This document shows positions 33,435 through 41,504 of a stretch of DNA of 64,000 bases, in pieces (positions within the stretch are counted from its first letter, which is position 1; each line of letters starts with the position of its first letter). Source of the stretch: an uncultured Lachnospiraceae bacterium. GTDB lineage: Bacteria; Bacillota; Clostridia; Lachnospirales; Lachnospiraceae. The translations under genes were made by a program, and so were the position numbers. The DNA is taken from the NCBI GenBank assembly GCA_902779355.1, contig CACZBF010000015.1, positions 1 through 64,000 of the forward strand, read 5' to 3'. Under the pieces are notes generated by a model. The model ran no database searches, was not told the DNA's origin, and was given only the letters and a program-made list of their open reading frames with translations.

Positions 33435-34204
33435 AGCAGGAAATAAGTAAAGAGCTGAACCTTGCAATAAAGGCGGCCAGAAAGGCCGGTGCATTTCTTC
33501 GGAAAAAGGAAGACGTTCGTGTAGATTCGATGATTGGAAAGGATATCAAACTCTCGTCAGACAAGATGAGTGAAAAGATTATCCTGGATATTCTTGTGGA
33601 AACAGGGATTCCCGTATTGTCAGAGGAATGTGGACTACAAGACGGGAGTGTTGACACGGAGAACGAGAGATGCTGGATCGTCGACCCGTTGGACGGCACA
33701 ATGAATTATTACAGGGGCTTGGATGACCTTGCCTGTGTATCGATTGCGCTGTGGGAAAAGGACAAACCGGTACTGGGAGTCGTATACCGTTTTATGCCAG
33801 AGGAGCTCTACTTTGGGGAAATTGGAATGGGTGCATATATGAATGATCGAGAACTTCAGCCATCCGCTACAGAGCATATAGATCAGGCAGTGCTTGCTAC
33901 CGGATTTCCGGTGAAACGGACCTATGATGAGGAAAGCCTGAAACCCTATATAAAACGGACACAGCTTTTTAAGAAAGTGCGCATGCTGGGAGCAGCAGCT
34001 ATCATGGCAACATATGTACCATGCGGAAAGATTGATGTATATGAAGAAGATGGGATTATGCTGTGGGATATTGCCGGGGCAGTGGCAATCGCAAATGCAG
34101 CGGGATGTTCATATAGGATTGAACGTCAGAATGATTTCAAAGTGCATTGCCTTGTTTATGCCAATCATAAGCTGATGGAGGATTATGATGCTCAGAGCCT
34201 ATGA
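33431..34204 (+). CDS. Inositol-monophosphatase family phosphatase
   Basis: The 257-residue protein is an IMPase-fold Mg-dependent phosphatase. Metal motifs are SEECG (about residues 65-69), WIVDPLDGTMNYYRG (about 80-94) and MLWDIAGAVAIANAAG (about 215-230). Such enzymes hydrolyse sugar or inositol phosphates, 3'-phosphoadenosine phosphate or histidinol phosphate. The place in the locus suggests a sugar-phosphate intermediate. It overlaps the dehydrogenase gene by four bases. Confidence 0.83.
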   Translation: MKQEISKELNLAIKAARKAGAFLRKKEDVRVDSMIGKDIKLSSDKMSEKIILDILVETGIPVLSEECGLQDGSVDTENERCWIVDPLDGTMNYYRGLDDLACVSIALWEKDKPVLGVVYRFMPEELYFGEIGMGAYMNDRELQPSATEHIDQAVLATGFPVKRTYDEESLKPYIKRTQLFKKVRMLGAAAIMATYVPCGKIDVYEEDGIMLWDIAGAVAIANAAGCSYRIERQNDFKVHCLVYANHKLMEDYDAQSL

Positions 34205-35153
34205 TTATGCAGAAAAGCGCATGGACGACAGAATCAGGGATGCGCATGTCCTAAACGGGGAAAAAGAGATCGCGCTGAAGTATGTATTAGAGCACCCGAT
34301 TCAAAAGAACTGTCAGCCGTGTCCAATCTGCGGTTCACATCATACAGGCTATGTATTTGACATCTGGAATGTGGATTATCTGCGGTGCGTTGATTGCGGC
34401 AGTATATATGTGCCTGTAGATGATGACACGATGCAGGAATATAAAAATCTTGAGGAAATAAAGGAATTCAGAAGAGACAAGAATTATCAAAACCTGATCA
34501 GCGAAATAAGAGACAGTGCGTACGAAGAGAATATACGGTGGCTTCAATACAGGGCATACAGATATCTGGGGAGAAACAAGGATCTAAAAATCATTGATTA
34601 TGGGAATAAGTATCAAGGCTTTATAGATAAGATTAAAACCTCGGGGATGGCGTCGGAATATGAATTAAGAGAGTCTCCATTGCTTGAAGAAATCGAAACG
34701 GCACGGATAGATCATGCAGATATTGTCATCTCTATGAATCAATTACAGCATGAGGCAAATCCCCTTGATCTGCTTTGCAATTTAAGGGAGTCGCTGGATG
34801 ACAATGGCATATTGATCCTCAATACGAGATTGGGAAGCGGCTTTGATGTACTGACGCTGAAGGGGAGTAATGATGATATTTATCCATATGAGCATATCAT
34901 GTTGCCGTCCAAGCGGGGTGTAGAGATTGCTTTGGAGTCGGCAGGATATGAGCTTCTTGAGATTACTACGCCCGGAACCAGAGATATTAATGTCGTAAAA
35001 AGCAATGTGCGAAGATTGGGAGACGAGAATCTGTTTGTGCGATATCTGATGGATACAGCAGATGAGAAAATGCTGATGGATTTCCAGCAGTTCCTGCAGA
35101 AAAGTTGCCTCAGTTCGTTTGTCAGGCTTGTGGCAAGAAAGAAGGCAGCTTGA
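34188..35153 (+). CDS. SAM-dependent methyltransferase with N-terminal zinc ribbon
   Basis: The 321-residue protein has a zinc-ribbon-like N-terminal region (CPICGSHHTG and LRCVDCGSIYVP, about residues 44-78), then a class I methyltransferase fold, with HADIVISMNQLQHEANPLDL and GILILNTRLG as the late strands. The layout resembles sugar C-methyltransferases and similar enzymes of polysaccharide loci, but the glycine-rich SAM loop (IDYGNKYQGF) is weak. ATGs at 34185 and 34188 are both possible; the second is better spaced from GGAGG. The next gene begins at its stop. Confidence 0.68.
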   Translation: MLRAYDYAEKRMDDRIRDAHVLNGEKEIALKYVLEHPIQKNCQPCPICGSHHTGYVFDIWNVDYLRCVDCGSIYVPVDDDTMQEYKNLEEIKEFRRDKNYQNLISEIRDSAYEENIRWLQYRAYRYLGRNKDLKIIDYGNKYQGFIDKIKTSGMASEYELRESPLLEEIETARIDHADIVISMNQLQHEANPLDLLCNLRESLDDNGILILNTRLGSGFDVLTLKGSNDDIYPYEHIMLPSKRGVEIALESAGYELLEITTPGTRDINVVKSNVRRLGDENLFVRYLMDTADEKMLMDFQQFLQKSCLSSFVRLVARKKAA

Positions 35154-36175
35154 TGTGGCGTGACAGGAAGATACAAACTGCCATCATAGGAATGGGCAGG
35201 ATGGGGAAAACCAGATATGAAGCCATGGAACGCCATGGAGGGTATAAGGTCATATCTGTCTGCGATTCAAATCCGGATTATCTGAAAGGATATCAGGAAG
35301 ACACTTTTCAGGAGTGGAGAGAATGCATAGATCGCTCGGAGATAGATGCCGTTTTTGTGTGTACGTATAATGTGACCATACCGGATATTGTCTGTTATGC
35401 ACTGGAAAGAGGATTGTCAGTATTTTCAGAGAAACCTCCAGGCAGAAATCTGGATGATACTCTGCGCATGAAAAAGGCTTATGAAGGCAGTTCAGGAACA
35501 GTACTGAAATATGGGTTTAATCACAGATATCATAACTCTGTCATAGAGGCAAAGGCTCTCGTTGATTCCGGGATTTTGGGAAAAATCGTATGTGCACGCG
35601 GAGTGTATGGAAAAGCGGGTACGCCGGAATTTCAGACAGAGTGGAGAAATGACAGGGAAATTTCCGGCGGAGGAATCATGCTGGATCAGGGCATCCATAT
35701 GCTGGATCTGATGTATTACTTTTGTGGAGAATTTACAGACATACAGAGTACGGTGGATCAGCTTGTATGGAAAGATATGCCTACGGAGGATTCTGCATTT
35801 TCAATTCTCCGAACAGCGGATGGAAAGGTGGCATCGCTGCATTCCAGCGCGATCCAGTGGAGGCATAAGTTCAGTTTGGATCTGATATGTTCAGAGGGAG
35901 TGGCATCGCTGAATGGACTAATCACCTCGACAAACAGCTACGGAGAGGAAAAGCTCAGCTATTACCATAAGGATCTGGAGCAGAAGACGGGCGGACTTGG
36001 CAAGCCGATAGAACACACGATGTGCTTTGATGAAGACAATTCTTGGGATTATGAGATGGCAGAGTTCTATGATGCCGTTGTATATGGGAAACCTGTCAGA
36101 CAGGGGGCCATTGAGGACGCGGTAAATCTGATGCGTATGATAGAGGGAATCTACCATACAAATCAGGCAATATAG
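35153..36175 (+). CDS. Gfo/Idh/MocA family oxidoreductase
   Basis: The 340-residue enzyme has an N-terminal Rossmann fold (TAIIGMGRMGKTRYEAMERH) and the family motif FSEKPPGRNLDDT (about residues 90-102) with its catalytic Lys, then a substrate domain with GGGIMLDQGIHMLDLMYYF. It would oxidise or reduce a sugar nucleotide or cyclitol hydroxyl. It follows the methyltransferase with a one-base overlap and ends this part of the locus, just before element A2. Confidence 0.85.
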   Translation: MWRDRKIQTAIIGMGRMGKTRYEAMERHGGYKVISVCDSNPDYLKGYQEDTFQEWRECIDRSEIDAVFVCTYNVTIPDIVCYALERGLSVFSEKPPGRNLDDTLRMKKAYEGSSGTVLKYGFNHRYHNSVIEAKALVDSGILGKIVCARGVYGKAGTPEFQTEWRNDREISGGGIMLDQGIHMLDLMYYFCGEFTDIQSTVDQLVWKDMPTEDSAFSILRTADGKVASLHSSAIQWRHKFSLDLICSEGVASLNGLITSTNSYGEEKLSYYHKDLEQKTGGLGKPIEHTMCFDEDNSWDYEMAEFYDAVVYGKPVRQGAIEDAVNLMRMIEGIYHTNQAI

Positions 36176-36185
36176 ATACCGGAGA

Positions 36186-36219
36186 ACATTGAAAACTTCA
36201 TACTTTACATCGGGGGAAA
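36186..36219. repeat. Element A2, left boundary of cassette 2
   Basis: This is a diverged copy of the A element with the same core TTCATACTTTACA. Read on the minus strand it shares 19 consecutive bases (CCCGATGTAAAGTATGAAG) with the B2 hairpin at the other end of this cassette. It lies 10 bases after the oxidoreductase stop. Confidence 0.75.
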
Positions 36220-36290
36220 TGCACTGTATATTGAGAACAGTAGAGTTCTGCTAAAATGGATATGAAAGAAGTCTTGCGGAGGGAATAATC

Positions 36291-36662
36291 ATGTGCAGAA
36301 TGGCTACGATCATTATCAACGGCAGAACGATAAAGGTTGCCGATATCAAGGCGCGTTTCATCAAAAATATTGCAGATGCTGCGGCAGAGTGTGACTATAT
36401 AGACAAGGTTGTGCTGTTTGGGTCAAGCATTACGGAAAGAAGCACGAAGGATTCGGATATAGATATTGCTGTATTCGGTAGGCAATACAAATCAAAAGCA
36501 CTTATTTCCGCGAAGTATAAACGATTCACACATAAGGTGCGAAATTATGAAGATGGCACACAGGAATATGACATATTGTATTTTAAGTCAGATGGTAAGT
36601 ATCGCCCTATTATCCTGAACCGTATAGATGATGGGGAGGTGCTTTATGAGCGAAAACAATAA
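36291..36662 (+). CDS. MntA-like nucleotidyltransferase (antitoxin type)
   Basis: The 123-residue protein is a minimal nucleotidyltransferase: LFGSSITERSTKDSDIDIAV (about residues 43-62) carries the GS and the DxD metal site. MNT proteins pair with HEPN ribonuclease toxins and inactivate them by adding AMP. The HEPN partner follows with a 17-base overlap but carries a stop codon, so this antitoxin may now be an orphan. The start has CGGAGGG seven bases upstream; a second ATG lies three codons later. Confidence 0.83.
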   Translation: MCRMATIIINGRTIKVADIKARFIKNIADAAAECDYIDKVVLFGSSITERSTKDSDIDIAVFGRQYKSKALISAKYKRFTHKVRNYEDGTQEYDILYFKSDGKYRPIILNRIDDGEVLYERKQ

Positions 36663-37086
36663 GGCTGCAAGAATGGAACTGTCGCTGGCACAAATAGAGG
36701 CGGATTTGGTTGTTGCGTATCTCTCCATTCAGCGATCACAAACTGAAAAGAAGAAAATGTCTAAGTATATTCGCGGACAGGCGGGGTTTCATCTGCAACA
36801 AGCAGCGGAAAAGCTTATTAAATATCAGATGTACCGGTCAGGAAAGAAACTTGATTATGTAAAGGTATACTGACACAGTATCAGTAAGCTGATAGAGTAT
36901 GCAGATTCGCTGAATATCAATGTAATCATTCCAGATTATGTAAGGAAAAATGATGAAATCATTACAGATTGGGAAGCAGAGGGACGATATGATATGCATA
37001 TTGTTGTAAGATTGGACACCTTGAAGAAAGCGTACAATGAGATCAATAACTGGTATCAGGAATTGAAAAAGGTTTATAAGAAATAA
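36646..37086 (+). pseudogene. HEPN-domain toxin interrupted by an in-frame stop
   Basis: The first 75 codons read as a HEPN protein (GFHLQQAAEKLIKYQMYRSG). A TGA follows at 36871-36873, and the same frame continues for 70 codons as HSISKLIEYADSLNINVIIP and further to a TAA at 37084-37086. The stop falls just before the conserved His of the HEPN ribonuclease site, so the short product should lack activity. A single base change would restore the frame, so the loss may be recent, or the call at this base may be wrong. Confidence 0.75.
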
Positions 37087-37128
37087 GAACAGGTTTAGGA
37101 AAAATCATAATACAAAGTAGGAGATGGC

Positions 37129-37175
37129 AAACTCCCGATGTAAAGTATGAAGAATGCTTTACGCCGGGAGTTTTT
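37129..37175 (+). terminator. Element B2, terminator-shaped hairpin at the right edge of cassette 2
   Basis: AAACTCCCG pairs perfectly with CGGGAGTTT, then a 2x2 internal loop and a second helix GTAAAG/CTTTAC, with five T (37171-37175). It lies between the HEPN remnant and the ribosome site of the next glycosyltransferase gene. It is the inverted counterpart of A2. Confidence 0.78.
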
Positions 37176-37196
37176 GTTATTAGACAGGAGGACGAT

Positions 37197-40100
37197 ATGT
37201 TAGACCCGAAAAGAACAGCAATTTTATTCACTGCAAATACGCCACATTTGGCGCATGCTAATCTTATGATTGATTCTTTAAGAGACCCTCAAAAGGGAAA
37301 TTTTAAAGGCGATTTATGGGTTATTTCTACAGGATTGTCAAATAGAGCGAAGAATTATTGTGATTCAAACAATATTAATTTTTTTATTAGCGAAATGAGG
37401 GAACTTAATCATTGGGAAGGTAGGGAGATAATTGCAAGATCTCAACCAGAATACCAAAATGCATTAAAGAATTGTAGCGATGAAATTGCGCTTAAAAAGT
37501 CTTTTGAATCATATAGAAATAAAAGAATGTCAAAACTAATACTATTAAATTGGGTCAAACGATTCGGAGACAAATATGATTTTATAGCCCTAGGAGATAA
37601 TGACTTATACTTTCAAAAAGATGTTTATTATTTATTCAATGAAGCGTATACCAATGCTCCTGATAGGATATCATACAAACAAGAGGAAAACGAAATTGTA
37701 GTTGATAGCTGGATTTGGAAAAAGGATTTCCATTATAGCTTACTTCAAACAACATATGGTCTAGATTTTGGGAGACACGAAATTAATATTGGGTTTATTC
37801 TAGGTAAGCCATATGCATTGTATAGGTTGTTTATGACCGTTTATAAAGAGTTTCTTAATAAAAAAAATATAGATTTGTTTAGTAAGTATAATTGGCACGA
37901 TCAAGACTTGGTTAGGCTCTGTAGAGCTAAAAATCCAGATTGGTTTGATCACCTTTCGGAGGATGATATTATACATCTATGTAATGGTGGAGATAGTGTG
38001 ATAGAGGAAAATGAGATTATGACGTTTACCCATAAGAGGACTGGAAGGAAACCGTATATAATCCATTTTGCAGGAGGAGCATGGAAAAACTATGCAAGCG
38101 TAAAAACTACGTTTAACGTTGATCCGGGTATTTTTTTCTATAGGAATGAATCTTTAGAAGATTTTGACGAAATAAGAAAGAATAGTGCTGTAAACTTATT
38201 CAATTTGGATAACCCGGCTTTTTTTTCTGAAGGGAATATAAAAAGCAGAAAAAAAAATAGAAGAAAATGGATGAAAGCTTATAATAATGGGAAAAAGAAT
38301 GTTCTATTGATAGGATGGTTGGATATTCCCACGCATAAGAGCTTTATTGATTATTTGATGCCATTTATTCAATCTGAACTTTTTAATTTAGCAATCATAA
38401 ATGGGAATATTAAAGAAGAATATAGAGATGATGTTGTATGGGAAGATATGCCAAAGTGTTTATCAAGTTTGACGAGCAGAATTTGGGATGTTAATTTTGC
38501 GCGGACTTTTGGATATAAGGATGCTCAGATTCCGGAATGGATTGTTGAGAATGCTATTAAATCATTAATGGATGAGTATAGATGCCCTGAACGAAATGCC
38601 AGAGCAATTACTACAATTCTCTTTTCTTTTTATAATGAAACGCTAGATTTCTATAAGCCAGATGTGGTTCTTTATTTATCAGTTACAAATCCGCTTGGAA
38701 AGTTAATGGAGCGCTTGTGCCGGTGGAAGAAAATACCAATAGCTGACTTGGAATGGGGAGTATTGCCAGGAACTATGACATTTGAATTTAGTGGTCATAT
38801 GGCTGAAAGCTGGGTTGGAGATAATAAGGAATTTTTCAATCAGTTGCCTATAGATAAGAACGATTTGGTATTGGCTGAAAAATATATAGAAATAGCTTGT
38901 GATGAATCTTTGAATAGAAATAAGATAACTCATATAGAGTATGATACAGAGTTTTATGTGGATCTAAAATCCCAAAAAAAGATCATTCTGTACTTGGAGT
39001 CTAACAATGCTGCTAGCGGCAATACAGATATAGATGAAGAGAGAAGAAAAAAGCATTCTCCTTTGTTTTATGATGATAAAGATGCATACAAGTATATTGC
39101 GAATCTATGTGAAAAGAATGATGACTGGCATATCTTATATAAGACACATCCGATTTCAATAACCAGAGGATTAGATGTTGAGATAAATGAAGATAACACA
39201 ACTGTGATTTGGTCGGGTAGCATATATGATTACCTGCCATATGCAGATGTTGCCATGACTTTGGTGTCTCAAAGCGCATATCTAGCCTTGTTACGTGGCA
39301 TTCCCACAGTAATGCTTGGGGTTAATCAGATAAATGGAAGTGGGGCGGTTTATATCCCTGAGTCAAAGAAGGATATAGAGAAAATCGTAAATAGTGCTCT
39401 TGAAAATGGATTTGATAGTAATAAAAAGAGCTGTTTCATAGCACATATTGCGAGACTACTGAAATACTATCTTTTTTCTTATGAACCCAAGATTGGGTAT
39501 AGAAACATTTCGAACATGGCGGATGCTTTTCTATCCATAATAAATGGATGCCAAATGAATTATTATTGTTTTGAAAGACAGTCATATGAACTAATGGCTT
39601 GTGATAAAGACAATGCTAAAAATAAGGCGCTGCCAATCGTCTCGGTTATTATACCAGTACATAATTCTGAATTATTTTTATCTGAAGCAATAGCGTCTAT
39701 AGTTAATCAATCGTTGAAAGAAATTGAAGTGATTTGCGTTAATAACGGTTCTGTGGATGATTCCCAGGATATTTTAGAGTATTGGGCATCAAAGGATGAC
39801 AGAATAAGAATAGAATCATGTGTGGAATCTATAACGGCCGGAGTTCCAAGAAATATTGGTCTAAAACTAGCCAAAGGAAAGTATGTCTATTTAATGGATT
39901 CGGATGATATTTTGGAAAGAGAGGGTCTTGAAAAATTACTAAAAGTTGCCGAAGACAATAACTCAGATTTGGTCTATACATTTTTTAAACAAGTGGAAGC
40001 GAAAATCTCCAATGATATGCCTAGGCCAAGATTTTATAACTATAAGCACTATCTGCCTGATGCGTATTCCTATAAATTGGAGCGAGACCATTATCGTTTT

Positions 40101-40745
40101 TTCATACAATATCCATTTCCATGGGGGAAATTGATTTCACGAGACCTTCTTAATCAAGAAGAGTTGTTTTTTGACGAAGGAGTCCGCTGCTTTGAGGATA
40201 ATCCACATAATTTAAAAACATTATTTAGAGCACATAATCCATATGTTTTAAACGACAATATATATCATTTGCGCATGCATAATGATTCGACAACTCAACA
40301 CGAAAACCCGCGAATTGTCGGAATGATAGATGCTGTAATGGCTATGAATAGAATTTTTCATAATAATAATAATTATTATGAGTATCAGAAATATTATGTT
40401 CCCTACAAAGCACACTTGTTGACATGGGCATTAAAGAATGTTCCGGATTCATGTAAAGATGACTATGTCGAGGGAATAAAGGACTGCTTCAACAATAGTG
40501 ATTACAACTATCTTATATCTGATGAGTCATGGGAGTTGTTTAATATTCCATCAGAACTAGCTGTTTCCTTTTTGACCGATATGAAAGTAACAAATAATGA
40601 TGACTTGTTGAGAAAATATGGTTATAGACCACCGAAATATGAAACGATTAGCAAGGCTCATTTATATGCAATCAAGATATGCGAAAAGCTTCATATTATC
40701 AATGGCGCTATCAAAATAAAAAGGCTTATATGGAGAAAAAAATGA
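37197..40745 (+). CDS. Three-domain capsule glycosyltransferase
   Basis: The 1182-residue protein appears to hold three transfer domains. Residues 1 to about 340 look like a glycosyltransferase with FIALGDNDLYFQKD as a possible DxD-type site. Residues about 365-790 resemble capsule-synthesis GT-B domains, with ILYKTHPISI (about 647) and TLVSQSAYLALLRGIP (about 689), and are related to the separate protein at 45.0-46.5 kb. Residues about 810-1050 are a GT2 domain: VSVIIPVHNSELFLSEAI and YLMDSDDIL. Such multi-domain enzymes can build a repeat by themselves. The gene is strongly A+T-rich compared with genes left of 36 kb. A good site (AGGAGGACG) precedes the ATG. Confidence 0.8.
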   Translation: MLDPKRTAILFTANTPHLAHANLMIDSLRDPQKGNFKGDLWVISTGLSNRAKNYCDSNNINFFISEMRELNHWEGREIIARSQPEYQNALKNCSDEIALKKSFESYRNKRMSKLILLNWVKRFGDKYDFIALGDNDLYFQKDVYYLFNEAYTNAPDRISYKQEENEIVVDSWIWKKDFHYSLLQTTYGLDFGRHEINIGFILGKPYALYRLFMTVYKEFLNKKNIDLFSKYNWHDQDLVRLCRAKNPDWFDHLSEDDIIHLCNGGDSVIEENEIMTFTHKRTGRKPYIIHFAGGAWKNYASVKTTFNVDPGIFFYRNESLEDFDEIRKNSAVNLFNLDNPAFFSEGNIKSRKKNRRKWMKAYNNGKKNVLLIGWLDIPTHKSFIDYLMPFIQSELFNLAIINGNIKEEYRDDVVWEDMPKCLSSLTSRIWDVNFARTFGYKDAQIPEWIVENAIKSLMDEYRCPERNARAITTILFSFYNETLDFYKPDVVLYLSVTNPLGKLMERLCRWKKIPIADLEWGVLPGTMTFEFSGHMAESWVGDNKEFFNQLPIDKNDLVLAEKYIEIACDESLNRNKITHIEYDTEFYVDLKSQKKIILYLESNNAASGNTDIDEERRKKHSPLFYDDKDAYKYIANLCEKNDDWHILYKTHPISITRGLDVEINEDNTTVIWSGSIYDYLPYADVAMTLVSQSAYLALLRGIPTVMLGVNQINGSGAVYIPESKKDIEKIVNSALENGFDSNKKSCFIAHIARLLKYYLFSYEPKIGYRNISNMADAFLSIINGCQMNYYCFERQSYELMACDKDNAKNKALPIVSVIIPVHNSELFLSEAIASIVNQSLKEIEVICVNNGSVDDSQDILEYWASKDDRIRIESCVESITAGVPRNIGLKLAKGKYVYLMDSDDILEREGLEKLLKVAEDNNSDLVYTFFKQVEAKISNDMPRPRFYNYKHYLPDAYSYKLERDHYRFFIQYPFPWGKLISRDLLNQEELFFDEGVRCFEDNPHNLKTLFRAHNPYVLNDNIYHLRMHNDSTTQHENPRIVGMIDAVMAMNRIFHNNNNYYEYQKYYVPYKAHLLTWALKNVPDSCKDDYVEGIKDCFNNSDYNYLISDESWELFNIPSELAVSFLTDMKVTNNDDLLRKYGYRPPKYETISKAHLYAIKICEKLHIINGAIKIKRLIWRKK

Positions 40746-41500
40746 TTCTTTTGATTATGGCTGCGGGGAAATCCACTCGTTTTAATGGCTATCCGAAGGC
40801 GTTCTGTTCTTTGGGGAAAGAGATTAATGTTAACAATACTATAGAAAAGTCATCTAAGTATGTTGAAAAGGTGTATGTTGGTATAAACAAGGAAACCTTT
40901 GAGTATACAAACCAGTTTGATGTAAGGGGAGAGTTAATATCTATTGTTACTGGGCAAGGTGATGCGGATTCTATATATAAATGTGTAATCGAAATAAAGA
41001 GAAGAAATCCAGAGTATCATAGGGATTTGTTAATTTGTTGGGGCGACGCAGTTTTTTTTGAAGAGGTGCCATTTAAATACGCAACGAATGATGATGAAAT
41101 GGATGAGAATTACTTTATTTCTGCAGTATGTTCATGGGATAAAAAGCCATACGCGTGGTTTGACTATGATAACACAGGAATAACCAAAGTGCACTTCTAT
41201 AATGATTCAAGTGAGGTGGTTGAATATGGCATGCATGATCAGTCATTATTTAGGACTAATATAGATATTATATATGAGTATTTAAAAATATATCGTGAAA
41301 AGAATGGGTTAACTGATAAGAACATAAATATTTACAATCCTAATATAAAGGAAATCAAACTGCTAGAGATGATGGCTTTTTATCATAATCTTAACGAATA
41401 TAAGAATGCGGGAATACTACAGATACCGTCTGGTAGTGTGATGTCTTTTAATTCTGTTGAAGAACTTGAGAATATCAAGAAATGTTTAAGGGAAGGTTGA
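40742..41500 (+). CDS. NTP-transferase family nucleotidyltransferase
   Basis: The 252-residue protein starts MILLIMAAGKSTRFNGYPKA, the nucleotide-binding signature of the NTP-transferase fold (IspD, MobA, GlmU and CofC share it), followed by a metal Asp in LLICWGDAVFF. It should join an NTP to a phosphorylated substrate. Two earlier in-frame ATGs exist inside the previous gene; I chose 40742, which forms an ATGA overlap and has GGAG upstream. It sits just before the CofD-HAD fusion gene, which makes a CofC-like activating role attractive. Its sugar or acid substrate cannot be read from sequence. Confidence 0.72.
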   Translation: MILLIMAAGKSTRFNGYPKAFCSLGKEINVNNTIEKSSKYVEKVYVGINKETFEYTNQFDVRGELISIVTGQGDADSIYKCVIEIKRRNPEYHRDLLICWGDAVFFEEVPFKYATNDDEMDENYFISAVCSWDKKPYAWFDYDNTGITKVHFYNDSSEVVEYGMHDQSLFRTNIDIIYEYLKIYREKNGLTDKNINIYNPNIKEIKLLEMMAFYHNLNEYKNAGILQIPSGSVMSFNSVEELENIKKCLREG

Positions 41501-41504
41501 TACA

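Noticed and set aside
36871-36873. TGA in the HEPN gene as a selenocysteine codon
   Set aside because: No selenocysteine-insertion hairpin is evident just downstream and HEPN toxins do not use selenocysteine. A simple nonsense change is more likely.
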